This document shows, one piece after another, positions 54,536-64,000 of a stretch of 64,000 bases of DNA; the first letter of the stretch is position 1, and every line of letters starts with the position of its first letter. The stretch is from assembly GCA_013176395.1 (NCBI GenBank), contig JABMLP010000001.1, forward strand, positions 2,108,001-2,172,000, written 5' to 3'. The DNA is from Venturia oleaginea (lineage: Eukaryota; Ascomycota; Dothideomycetes; Venturiales; Venturiaceae). Below the pieces are notes generated by a model. That model made no database searches. It was not told the DNA's origin and saw only the letters and a program-made list of their open reading frames with translations. A program made the translations under genes and the position numbers.

Positions 54536-54927
54536 GGGCGTCTGGTGTTTGAGTTGTGTTGAAGGTATTGCCGTTCTAGCGGTGACTCGTCGACTCGGAG
54601 CGTTGCAGTGTCATCTGGGGTGATGGACTAGCCGGGAGATAGTGACTAGATGGTTGCTGTTGTCTTTGGTGGACGTATCGTTCGTGTAGCTTGCTCATGT
54701 ATTCGTGTGCTTGCTCTGCCGTGGCCGCGACGGCGACTCTAGAGGTATCTCATCGACGCTGAGGGACGCGCGATGGCCTCTAGAGGCCGGAGCGGCCACT
54801 GGCAGAGGTGTTTTGATGATCTTTAGATGATACTTCTGTAAATTCCAAAAATTGAGTTCTCGCTGTGTGTGCTGTTTTTCCCATAATATAGTAAATCCTC
54901 CCATAAGGCTCGAAGCCTAATGCATGA

Positions 54928-55045
54928 GCCAACACGTGATCCTTAGGCTCGCTCATGGCTCATGACCTGAGCATTGCGCCAACACGTGATCCCTATGGAT
55001 CGCTCATGGCTCATGACCTGAGCGTTGCGCCAACACGTGATCCCT
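54928..55045. repeat. Tandem repeat, 50-51 bp unit with CACGTG core
   Basis: GCCAACACGTGATCC recurs at 54928, 54978 and 55029. The spacers contain GCTCATGGCTCATGACCTGAGC. The same GCCAACACGTGAT spans the outer edge of the Gypsy LTR at 53363, so these may be remnants of LTR ends repeated by slippage or unequal exchange. Confidence 0.7.
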
Positions 55046-56104
55046 ATAGATCCTGTGTGACATTCAACCAACCATAAAGAAACAGACTGGTGCATATTTG
55101 AATGCATATGAATGCAGTCAAATATAACCGAATTCCATTAAACACATATCCACGTGACAGTATCCGTACCAATGCCGATTTTCTGACGATTGTTAGACCT
55201 TTGTGGCCATCAATGGCAAGCACTCTGAGCGCCGCGGCCTTTCCCAGGTCATATTGAGCAGATCGAATGCTCTGCGATTAAAACCGCGGCTGATTAGCGC
55301 AGGTACTCGATAAGTATGTGGGGAAGGCCGCGGGCTTTTCTTCGTCTTGAATATTCCGACATGGAAAGGTTTAGAAAGCATTCGCTGAGATAAAGCCAAT
55401 TTCCCGAGAGCCCTTAGACATACCTGTCATCACACGGCTGGTCACCTGTGACCGAAGATTCCAATGCGCAGTTGAGGAATTCGGCTTCGTTCGCGTTCGA
55501 GATTGGTAAGCGAGATGAGATAGGTGTTCTTGCCTAACGTGTCGAGTCGAAGTACTTGTAGTACTAGACCTCTCCGCAGTGTGTTTGATTGTAGCCTCTG
55601 GCTGGAGGGAGGGAATATGTTTACTCTTCACGCCAGCGACTAGAGCATAACGTGGCCGGTCCCTCTCCCCCAAGCCTACCGATGGAGTACTCCGTAGGTG
55701 AAAATATGCTTTGTAACAAGGAGCGGCTAACTTCCCGCCTGGATGTCCTTGGCCGACTCGTGCTCGCCGCCAACTGTTGGCCCGTGTAGTACCTATAAGG
55801 CTGACAGTCATTTGCTCATCGGGAGGTTTTGAGCTTCGTCGAGTATCATTGACGGTGGCACGGCCCTTAAGGAGGTAGGTGTCATACAAACCTCATCCAA
55901 CCTTTGTCATTTTGAGGGATAATGGCCGATGAGTGGAAGCCCGAATCGAGAAGCATGACTTTGTTGCCCAGAAAAGGAGAGACTGCCTAGAAAACTGTAG
56001 GACAGTTCGCCGTCTCCTTCTCTTATAAGATCATTCAGTCAAATCCAAGACGACCTCCAAGCTCACCAGTCATCACTCAATCTTGATCCAATCTCAAACT
56101 CATA
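55046..56104. other. Spacer; right part duplicates the 47.8-48.1 kb region
   Basis: From about 55840 on, phrases such as GGTGGCACGGCCC, AAGGTAGG/GGAGGTAGG and GAGGGAT...GCCGATGA match the region upstream of the small secreted protein at 48146. The upstream DNA was therefore copied with the gene. A 172-residue minus frame (55371-55889) is probably chance. Confidence 0.5.
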
Positions 56105-56539
56105 ATGAAGTTGTCCATTGCCCTAAGTTTGCTCACATGGTAACGATACCTAAGCCATCTTCAAATGTCTCAGTACCTGACAATTTCCAGCATTTCAACG
56201 GCCTACGCCGATACACACCGCCTCTGCTGCTGTTCCAACAAGCTCGGTTGCGACCTCCCAAGCACCCAAGCCATCGTCAATAGTAAACGAGAAGCCTGGG
56301 TCATGTCGAATAGGCGCTGGGCTAAACAGGAAGGTGCTCCTTTCGATTGCCAAAGTAAGACTCTCTATGTCCATGCTTATATACTAGTACTCATTCTGGC
56401 AGGTTGCTACGCATACGCTGTATCGACTCCAGGAAAAGATGATGGGTTTATTGGAGGTGATGAGATGTCTGGATTGTGCGACAAGCAGCCCGGTAAGCCG
56501 GGTAGCAAGTGTTTTACTCCTTCAAACTGGCCATATTAG
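56105..56539 (+). CDS. Small secreted 8-cysteine protein, copy 2
   Basis: Three exons: 56105-56139, 56191-56354 and 56403-56539, 111 residues. Signal peptide MKLSIALSLLTCISTAYA. The mature part keeps RLCCC, GC, PFDCQSCYAYAV, GGDEMSGLC and KCF, the same eight cysteines as copy 1 at 48146. Intron phases are identical. Clear divergence between cysteines with conserved framework suggests selection on both. Function is unknown; a secreted effector-like or toxin-like role is inference only. Confidence 0.72.
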
Positions 56540-58377
56540 AGGGTGCGGTGGAGCCTTACACGCCGAGATTTCTTGGGCTGTAGCTGGGAAGTGAGTACGG
56601 AAAGAAGATTTATAATATCAGATCGACATACCATAGTTTTTAATTCTCTTCTCATCCAAGAGTTCCTCGGATCTCTTTGCCGAACGTTTGACATCTCGGT
56701 AATGTCTTGAGTCTTGAACAATTTGCCACGTGTCCTTGGAATACCTCGCCGCGGTTTTTAGATGGCCCGTGGATTCTACATTCTATCGAACGCTAGCGAA
56801 AATTATCGGATCAATATAGAGGACCTAATCAGACTCTTACTTTGCAGCCGTCACTATAAAATCCTGGGCTTGACAGGAACTTCAGGTTTATGACAGTTTT
56901 GACCGGGCTATTTTGGTCTTTGCTAATTTATCTTGTCTAGTGTAGATATGATTCATGTGATTACGCGCTAGGGAATTGACTGAAGATCTATTCTATATCC
57001 CCGGACTCTCTCACTTTCCTAGCCCGTTGCATCCTAAAGTATTACTGAATCAACCAAATCTCAATGTCAGGACCTGTTCAAACGTATCTAAGATGTTCCA
57101 AATGACTGCGGGAAAAAGAGGTTCAGTCAGCCTTACGATCCGATACTAGCGGTTAAGAAAAGTCATTGTTGTCGAATACTTAGGACAGTTTCGCTGTTGC
57201 CAGCACTCGATCGATAGATTAGCTTCAAGTTTAATCGGATCTGTACGGACATTAACAACCTCGTAATTCTTAAAGAAAGTGGAGGTGGTACGCATGTGTT
57301 GACATATTGTTTGTGTCAAAGGATAGATCCTTTGACAACTTATCCTGGATGGATTCTTAGCACTACCTGGTAGTTCTCACGTGCGCCTAGCAGGGATTAT
57401 TCAGGGACCGTTTCACATGCGCTTCTACTCCTTTCTATTCTCTTCTCAGGACAGCATGTCCTTTTCCTACTTGGAAGATTATATATACAAGTTGTTCTTC
57501 CTGTACCTACACTTTCTTCTTTGTACTTAGATACTTCGAAATACAAGCAGTCTCCTCTCACTTGCGAAACACCTTTGAGGGTTGAACTCTTACAGTTTGT
57601 CGTGCAACAATACATGATTAACCTACCAAAGTGGCGGCTAAGACAAGGGTCTGGAGATTAACCAAAACCAACCATTATTCGCTCAATTTCAACGCGATCC
57701 GGACACAAAGTAAAGATGCTAGGAAAGGAACCCTTGATATGTGTATCGATGGAGTTCTCTTACTTATTAGTCAAAAGATCTAAAAATCCTATCACGTGTG
57801 TGCCCGGAAAAACATTGTTACCCCCCTGCGTAAGGTACCACTTTGGTAGGCTAATGCGGTAAGCCTACGAGGCTGAGCGCGCGGCGACCAATCAGCATTA
57901 GAAGGTTCAACTCACTTTTGAGAAGTCTTCCATGCTACTCTAAAAGGCTCTAATGAGATCCATTGGAACGGAATTCTTCCGTACAAGTTCCATGGAAATG
58001 CATTCCTTAGACAGAACGGTAGAGGTTGTGGACAGCATTAACCAGTGGTCCAGTTGTCATGTGTCCCGAGGATCGTGTCCGAATGATCGGGCAGATTTCT
58101 TTCTGTTGATTTACCTTTTTATTGATCCAAGGCTGCCCTTTCGTTTGATCGTCCATTTCATCTCGAATAAATGTACCGATTACCTCACCCACTTCGTTCG
58201 CTCCTCCGCAGAAGTGGACCTATATTAACGGATAGTAACCCATACATTCTCGAAAATATATATAAAGACAATCGAGACAACAAGAGGTAGCATACTATCC
58301 ATCCATCCAGCTTTTCCTCCTTACAATACACCAGAACATCTTCACATTCAACATACACTTCTATCAACAGTCCCAAA
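56540..58377. other. 1.8 kb non-coding stretch with palindrome and MITE-like segment
   Basis: Includes a perfect hairpin at 57314-57337 (TGTCAAAGGAT, AG, inverse) and a putative TA-flanked MITE at 57621-57851. The last 250 bp is the promoter of the small secreted protein at 58378. No other gene is supported. Confidence 0.45.
57621..57851. repeat. Putative 231-bp MITE
   Basis: CCTACCAAAGTGG at 57622-57634 and its inverse complement at 57838-57850 face each other. TA borders both sides (57619-57620 and 57852-57853). No coding capacity. Arms are short, so moderate support. Confidence 0.4.
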
Positions 58378-58642
58378 ATGAAGCTCGCTACGTTCCTCGC
58401 TCTCGCATTCGCCTCTCAAATCGCGGCAACCGCTGTCCCCTCCACCGAGTTTTTCCAAGAAATCTGCTGTGACTATGAAAGGACCGTCAAACCCCCGGTA
58501 TTCCTACACCAAATCATGACCAAGAGAAAATTATACTGACCCACATCAGCGAAAGAAGGGCCAATCGTTCGCCGACGCATGTGCAAAGGCTGGTGGAACC
58601 TACAGGACACGCGGAACTTGCAATTGTGAGAACATATGCTAG
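58378..58642 (+). CDS. Very small secreted cysteine-rich protein, tandem copy A
   Basis: Two exons, 58378-58497 and 58550-58642, joined in phase 0, giving 70 residues. Signal peptide MKLATFLALAFASQIAATAV. Mature part EICCDYERT, then GQSFADACAKAGGTYRT and GTCNCENIC with six cysteines. The paralogue at 59041 has the same intron position and FADAC block. The promoter with GGACCTATATTAACG, probably containing the TATA element, is shared. No known family is recognised. Confidence 0.65.
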
Positions 58643-59040
58643 ATATGGGGCGGAAGGATGGCTAGATTCCTACAAAGGGTTGAATTCGAGTTTTACACTT
58701 TAAAGACCACTCAAATTGTTTCCAAAGATGTGCCTTTTAATTGATTCCCAACATGGCAAGTTTGCCATTTCGATTGTTCGTTCATTTTACCTCGAATTGA
58801 TAGGTATCTGATACCATTCCCTCGCGCACTTACTCCCCCGCAGAAGCGGGCCTATATTAACGTATGGTAATCCATACATCGGTCGAAGCAAAGAAAGGTG
58901 CTCTCAAGTCCTCAAAGTGAACATAAATTAGCCTCTCCCAACTTGCTTACTGCTGCATTGAAAGCACGATCAATCCTTCCTCCTCTCCACTTCTCAGAAC
59001 AAGTTTACACTTAGTATCCATCTTCGTCACCAACTTCAAA
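58643..59040. promoter_or_regulatory. Spacer and duplicated promoter of copy B
   Basis: From about 58760 the sequence parallels that from about 58140 on (GCCATTTCGATTGTTCGTTCAT; CCCGCAGAAGCGGGCC; TATATTAACG). The whole transcription unit was duplicated in tandem, with a unit of about 660 bp. Confidence 0.6.
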
Positions 59041-59269
59041 ATGAAACTCGCCTTGCTCCTCTCTCTTGCCTTCGCCGCTCCAATCGCAATCGCGGCTCGA
59101 ACTGTCTGCTGTGTAGGCAAAATCGAGGTCCCAGTCACTGTATGGCTACAAAAACCACATACAGTAAAAGATGATACTGACCTATCTCTAGCCAAGAGGC
59201 GGCGATACATTCGCCGACGCATGCAGACACCTTGGTGGAGTGGTGAAGAGTTACGGATTTTGTGATTAA
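59041..59269 (+). CDS. Very small secreted cysteine-rich protein, tandem copy B
   Basis: Two exons, 59041-59139 and 59192-59269, phase 0, 58 residues. Signal peptide MKLALLLSLAFAAPIAIAA. Mature part RTVCCVGKIEVPVT, then PRGGDTFADACRHLGGVVKS and YGFCD, four cysteines. It lacks the last two cysteines of copy A. Same organisation and promoter phrases as copy A. Confidence 0.62.
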
Positions 59270-59503
59270 TGAGGCGGAAGGATGGCTTGATTTGAAAGAT
59301 TTGCGTAGGAGAAAGTAAGGGCACGCCATGGATGTTAATAGTGCACAACAATGGAGGAAATTATGTGCAGCTTTGTCATCCTCAAAGACCGATTTACTCT
59401 TCAATGCCTGGGTGGAACCCATGATGCCCTTACACAGTTATTGACCGAACACCTGGCTGTGACGCTAAGGTGGCAATAATTTTTTGCTAGGTAGCTTTTC
59501 ACC

Positions 59504-60193
59504 TCACCACCATTTGATACCAAACATAGTCCCACTCTTCTTATCAACTCCAAACTTCCTGTCCATATTCTCAAGCCATACTCTCTCATGTCCTGCCACA
59601 TCCAGCGCCAATACTTTGTATTCCCACTGGCCACCCTCTTTCGACCTGATCAAGTGCACCCTCACGACGCCACGTCCAACAGATCCCTCAACATTGAAAT
59701 GAATATGCCAATTTTCATTTCCAGCTCTATCCACGCTGCTGCTTCCAGCGATTGCGCGATTCCGATCCCATCTATTCCAATTACTGCCTTCCCCATACGC
59801 TTTGATATCATTTACTCGTCCACCTGGCCCACAAAGAAGGGAGACACATTCGCGGGAGTCCTTGACTCTCGAGACGGCGTAGTTGAATTGGGAGGTCTTG
59901 GAATCGAGAGAGAAGACTTCGGTATACATTATGTAGGACACTGCGCCGGTCATGAGCACACCGGCTGTTATGACGAGGAAGTTGAAGGATTGCTGCGTGC
60001 TGCGGGCAGCCTTCTCTCTGGTGGAGAGACGGTTCCAGTTGACGCGGCCATCATCGTTGAAGGTTGTTATGCGGGTGTGGTTGGAAGATTTCGGCGGCGG
60101 GGTGCTTGAGGATGAAGTCGCATACGTTCGGAGGAGAGAAATTGCCTGGCGGCGATTGGTTTTTACCAGGGAGGGTCTGAGAAGGGTGGGCAT
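59504..60193 (-). CDS. TIM21: Mitochondrial import translocase subunit Tim21
   Basis: Tim21 links the TOM complex to TIM23 and couples import with the respiratory chain. 229 residues, no intron. The start is placed at MPTLLRPSLVKTNRRQAISL, a basic presequence without acidic residues, rather than the longer upstream frame. One transmembrane helix (FNFLVITAGVLMTGAVSYIM) at about 70-90 is followed by the intermembrane-space domain: NWHIHFNVEG, GVVRVHLIRSKEGGQWEYK and the GTMFGIKWW end. Head to head with MSP1. Confidence 0.92.
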   Translation of the reverse strand: MPTLLRPSLVKTNRRQAISLLRTYATSSSSTPPPKSSNHTRITTFNDDGRVNWNRLSTREKAARSTQQSFNFLVITAGVLMTGAVSYIMYTEVFSLDSKTSQFNYAVSRVKDSRECVSLLCGPGGRVNDIKAYGEGSNWNRWDRNRAIAGSSSVDRAGNENWHIHFNVEGSVGRGVVRVHLIRSKEGGQWEYKVLALDVAGHERVWLENMDRKFGVDKKSGTMFGIKWW

Positions 60194-60385
60194 GATTCCA
60201 TAGTCGATATTGTGAATTGCGACAGAGTTGGATTTGGAGCAATAGAAGCTTTGGTTAAGGTTCAAGGCTGCACGCCACTCACTGCCAGGGTCCCGCTATA
60301 CTGTACCAACATACCTGTCTCCCATTCTCACGTCCATATTTTCTCTTTATCACACCTCTCGCAGCAGAATCGCTGCACCACAATC
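60194..60385. promoter_or_regulatory. 192-bp shared promoter of TIM21 and MSP1
   Basis: Two mitochondrial-biogenesis genes diverge from this short region, so both core promoters and leaders overlap it. Co-regulation is inference. Confidence 0.55.
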
Positions 60386-61866
60386 ATGGCAGCGACCTCA
60401 ACCAAAAAATGGGCATACCTCCAAGATCTCGTCTCAATAGCCTTCGCCGTACGCCTCCCAAACACCCTCACATGTCTCTCTACGAAATAACTAATACGAA
60501 ATGTACATAGTCATTAGCCGCCTACTGGGTCGCCCGCTCGATAATTTCACGCCTGGACATGGAAGGGGGTGGTAAAGCCGAAGCCGAACAAAAAGCCAAA
60601 GCAGCGCGCAAACGTCTCGAAGGCATTCTTGCTGCCAAACAACGGGAAGGCTCAGAAGAGGGAGACGAAGACGATGAACATCCTTGGGGGAAGGACAGGC
60701 CGAAGATAACAGACTTGCAGCTGAGTAGTTATGAGCAAACGATCGCTATGGAGGTTGTTGCGCCCGAAGATATTGCCGTGAAGTTCGAAGGTATGTGGTG
60801 TCACTTCAGGTGGGAATATGGAGAGACGCTGCTCTTGTACCTTGGGAAGAATCGCATATGCTAACGAGAGACAGACATCGGCGGTCTTGACACTATCATT
60901 GAGGAGCTGAAGGAGTCTGTCATTTATCCTCTTACCCTGCCACATCTCTATTCGCATTCTTCGAGCCTCCTTTCCGCGCCTTCAGGAGTATTACTATACG
61001 GACCACCGGGTTGTGGGAAGACTATGCTCGCCAAAGCGCTTGCACACGAGTCTGGAGCCTGTTTCATAAATCTACATATCTCGACACTTACGGAGAAATG
61101 GTATGGAGATTCGAATAAACTGGTCAATGCCGTCTTCTCGTTGGCAAGGAAATTGGCACCGACGATAGTTTTTATCGACGAAATTGACGCTGTTTTGGGA
61201 CAACGACGGAGCGGTGAGCACGAGGCTAGCGGCATGGTGAAAGCAGAGTACGTTACGGTACACTCAGATTGAAAACGAAGGTCTAATATATTCAGATTCA
61301 TGACACACTGGGACGGTCTCTCCTCCTCCTCCGGCAGCGGCGAACCCCAAAGAATATGTATCCTCGGCGCCACGAACAGAATCCAAGACATCGACGAAGC
61401 AATCCTTCGCCGCATGCCAAAGAAATTCCCCGTCTCCCTACCTTCCGCGCACCAGCGCCGAGGAATCTTCAAACTCATCCTCAAAGACACAAAGATTGAC
61501 CGCGAAAACTTCGATGTCGACTATCTAGTACAAATATCAGCTGGCATGTCGGGATCGGATATTAAGGAGGCGTGTAGGGATGCGGCAATGGGCCCGGTGA
61601 GAGAGTATATACAACAGTTGAAGAGAGAGGGAAGGTTAAAGCAGGGTGTCAAGGCTGAGGAGGTCAGGGGCGTGAGGACGGGTGATTTCTTTGGCAAAGG
61701 CAGCGGACTTGCGTTCGCGGGGCTGGCGGCAAAAGAGAAGGAAGTGAAGAGAAGGGAAAGGGCGGAGAGTATATCAGTGGATACGGAAGATGTCGACGAC
61801 TTTGAAACGGAAAGTGAGGGTGTAGATGAAGAGGTCGGACGGGAATCTCAAGTCGTGAAGGTTTGA
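60386..61866 (+). CDS. MSP1: AAA ATPase Msp1 (ATAD1)
   Basis: Outer-membrane mitochondrial and peroxisomal extractor that pulls out mislocalised tail-anchored proteins. Four exons: 60386-60448, 60511-60790, 60875-61247 and 61296-61866, 428 residues in phase. N-terminal membrane anchor ([20 protein letters not shown]). A linker and [20 protein letters not shown] precede the AAA domain with Walker A GPPGCGKT near 157-164, pore loop KWYGDS and Walker B IVFIDEID. Sensor-1 GATNR and the arginine finger region [10 protein letters not shown] follow. The C-terminal lobe has [14 protein letters not shown]. An acidic tail after about 390 is longer than in yeast. Confidence 0.94.
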
Positions 61867-62621
61867 GCTAATTTGCAATTCGAAGTGGCGGATATTCACC
61901 TATAGATTTGGCCTAGAGCATTTTGCATCACATTTCTCCTCCTAAGGATTCCTGCTGGTTGGGTGCGTAGTGCATCCGGAGCGTTGGATTGATCTTCTGG
62001 AGGTGGAACAGGACTCACCGTTGACTCGGCATCGTGATCGCTATCCTAAACACCGACCTTGGAGAAATCATCTACATGCGAGTAGTACCAGGTAACCTCG
62101 TGAAAGAGGGCAAATACGCAAACCGAGTGCTCGCATGCAGATGTCTTCTCGAAGGTTGCCATGGAGGAAAGCGGCAAGGAAGAAACTCATGTCTCCGATA
62201 AGGTATCGGCTGAAGCAGAAGCGGGGAGAAATAGCTAATTACGGCTACGACTTTTGAATCATCCTAGGGGGGGACACCAGAATATCTTCAACAGGTCAGT
62301 CATTCCCGTTCCCTGCGTCCCGCGGTCAAAGTCTAAACATCTATCAGGAATAAAAGCTAGATTCATCTTCAAAGATGATGATTGTTTCATGGCTCATCTG
62401 TTTCAGCGGTGCGGAAAAGAGTCGAACTATGCGCGATTATGTTATCGGTGCGTTCTTATTTTTGACTTCTTCTGCCCAAACCGCGGGCGTGGTTTTTCTG
62501 GTTCGACTCCGCGCCAGAATGCACTTGATCAAAACGGCCAGTCGGTCAAAGCGAAGATAGGCAGATGTATATATTGCAGTGACCTCGTTCATTGTGAAAC
62601 CCTCACAACACGTAATACCAT
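61867..62621. other. Intergenic stretch, no gene supported
   Basis: Frames here are short and lack natural composition. No tRNA could be folded with confidence. Confidence 0.5.
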
Positions 62622-62666
62622 TTGATCGATCCTACACAAACGCCAGAATCCGAGACAAGAGCGGAC

Positions 62667-63461
62667 ATGTCGACGCGGCAGAATCAAGCGGACCGGTATC
62701 TCGGCCTCTTGGATCCATTGATTTTGAACGTCAAGCGACTTGGTGAAAATCTGTTTGCCCACAACGATGATACCACCGACATCAGAACCTGCATCGCACG
62801 ATTGCAACGCAATGCAAACCTCAGTCGAGATTGCCAGGAGTTCATTCTTTCCGGACTACATAAGCTGGATCCGGGGTTTAATGTGGATTTCTTCGAACTC
62901 GTACGCAACATCTGTCCGCCCATGAACAAAGCACTCACTTCCGACGAGCTGAATTCGGCCTTTTTCCCACTTCCGATGGGGTTAAGACAGATGATACTTG
63001 GACACGCCTTTCGGGATGCCATGGAGGAGGATATCGCCATCAACGCTGCGTGGAACGAGTACGAGATGCAGATTTCGCAGGATCTGCGGTTTGTCTTCTG
63101 GCTTTTATGTTGGGACCCTGATTGGGAAGGGACGGCGCCCGAAGGCTTCATTTACAATCTAGATTGCCTTTTCCACGCGCTGAACGACGGCAGCGAGCGG
63201 CGCAAGGTTATGTCGATGTCCGTCGATATGCTTGTTCTCCGTCTGCGGATGTCGGACGGACGCTTCGGGGCTGATGTGGACTTTGTGCTTCGGGGTTGTA
63301 GGGATATGTTGGAGGAGAGGAGGAGGTGGTGGGGTGAGGAGATTGATGGGTATCGTTTGTTTCGGCAAGTCCTATTCGGCACGATTGATCAGGCCAGACG
63401 GTACCGGGGTACGTTGTTAAGAGGGGACGGTCCAATTCATCTGCACGAGCTGCGGCTATGA
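62667..63461 (+). CDS. Hypothetical protein, distant member of the 27-31 kb array family
   Basis: 264 residues from the ATG at 62667 (MSTRQNQADRYLGLLDPLIL). An N-terminal helical extension of about 100 residues precedes FPLPMGLRQMILGHAFRDAM, which aligns with LPHELRQQIFSYAFEDAA of array copy 3. Further on, SVDMLVLRLRMSDGRFGADV and FVLRGC align with DLASKLCLVFPDSRDDV and FVLG. Two blocks in the same order and spacing argue for common ancestry. No membrane segment or signal. Opposite strand and 31 kb away from the array. Confidence 0.6.
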   Translation: MSTRQNQADRYLGLLDPLILNVKRLGENLFAHNDDTTDIRTCIARLQRNANLSRDCQEFILSGLHKLDPGFNVDFFELVRNICPPMNKALTSDELNSAFFPLPMGLRQMILGHAFRDAMEEDIAINAAWNEYEMQISQDLRFVFWLLCWDPDWEGTAPEGFIYNLDCLFHALNDGSERRKVMSMSVDMLVLRLRMSDGRFGADVDFVLRGCRDMLEERRRWWGEEIDGYRLFRQVLFGTIDQARRYRGTLLRGDGPIHLHELRL

Positions 63462-64000
63462 TGGTGGAGAGAGGGGTGGCGACAAGTCAGACCCTGTATC
63501 GTTTGCGCTACTCGTCCTCGTCGCTGCGGTTTTTCGTTCTGACGACTGCATGTTCTTCTGTACCGAGGGATGGTACACTGCAGGCTCGAAACTTGGTGGT
63601 TTTTTGGTTTTTTTTATGGCGACTTTTGGACGGGGGTACGGTACTCTCACCCGATGTCTTTGAGCGGTGCTTGTCGACGCTACATACATGGCTAGGATAT
63701 ACTTTGTATTGTTGGGTGTCACGTCTGCCATTTTATATGCTTAGTGGTCAGATTTGCAATATCTTGCTTGAAACCGGGAACGATACGTAGCCTGATTTTT
63801 TCTTTCTTTATATCTCGAGACTGGCTTCTTCGTCTACACACAGTGGGTTCTTTGCTTCATGTCCTTTTCCATCGCTTTCTTGAAATAGCGAGAGGGTGCG
63901 CTTGGATTGCGGTGGGTTTACCATCGGATCGCGAGTGGTTTGTTTCTGGCTGTTTTGACGATGATGTCGCTGGAGATAGTTGCGGTTTTGGTTTCGGTCT
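63462..64000. other. Window end, no gene supported
   Basis: The frame at 63456-63790 is of chance length on both strands. T- and G-rich composition suggests the 3' flank of the preceding gene. Confidence 0.45.

Noticed and set aside
55371..55889. 172-residue minus-strand frame in the accessory island
   Set aside because: It overlaps DNA that is the duplicated upstream region of a secreted-protein gene, has Arg/Ser/Thr-heavy chance-like composition, and no motif.
59588..60109. 173-residue plus-strand frame
   Set aside because: Complement of the well-supported TIM21 gene.
62400..62520. Possible tRNA because of GGTTCGACTCCGC at about 62500
   Set aside because: The T-arm-like phrase has no matching D arm, anticodon arm or acceptor stem at the right distances.
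1..64000. CRISPR arrays, operons, ribosome binding sites
   Set aside because: The window is fungal nuclear DNA; the repeats found are minisatellites and transposon ends, without regularly spaced unique spacers.

Overview
The window is nuclear DNA of a filamentous ascomycete (Pezizomycotina). The genes have short GT-AG introns of roughly 45-75 nt, often with a CTAAC/CTGAC-like branch site. Several families are typical of such fungi: a HET-domain gene, F-box-like proteins, Mid2-like membrane proteins, small cysteine-rich secreted proteins, and Tc1/pogo/Gypsy elements. Many broken genes carry C-to-T type stops, as left by RIP-like mutation. Genus cannot be read from the sequence; a member of the Leotiomycetes would fit but is inference.

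Layout. 1-12 kb: a decayed gene, a peroxisomal 4-coumarate-CoA-ligase-like enzyme, an F-box-like protein, an apparently intact DD34E Tc1/mariner element with TA target duplication, and a second decayed gene. 12-18.4 kb: an 865-aa disordered protein, then a gene-poor stretch. 18.4-26.5 kb: arginyl-tRNA synthetase with a probable mitochondrial/cytosolic double start, a transposon with perfect 55-bp inverted ends, and a divergent leucine-breakdown pair (MCC beta subunit and isovaleryl-CoA dehydrogenase). 26.6-33.4 kb: a same-strand array of four paralogues of an unnamed family (two broken, two open), then a broken HET gene. 33.7-46.5 kb: a conserved core with the WD40 ribosome-assembly protein Sqt1, a secreted RNase T2, a single-pass membrane protein, mitochondrial bS16, a frameshifted NAD(P)HX epimerase and EMC1.

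46.5-59.3 kb is an accessory island. It holds nested MITE-like elements, a Gypsy remnant interrupted by a pogo-like element, a 353-bp tandem repeat, and two families of small secreted cysteine-rich proteins, each present twice. 59.5-63.5 kb returns to core genes: TIM21 and MSP1 head to head, then a fifth, distant member of the 27-31 kb family.

Intron-exon structures were worked out by hand from frame continuity and splice signals. They close in frame, with one exception: the epimerase, which needs one base removed from a run of five G.
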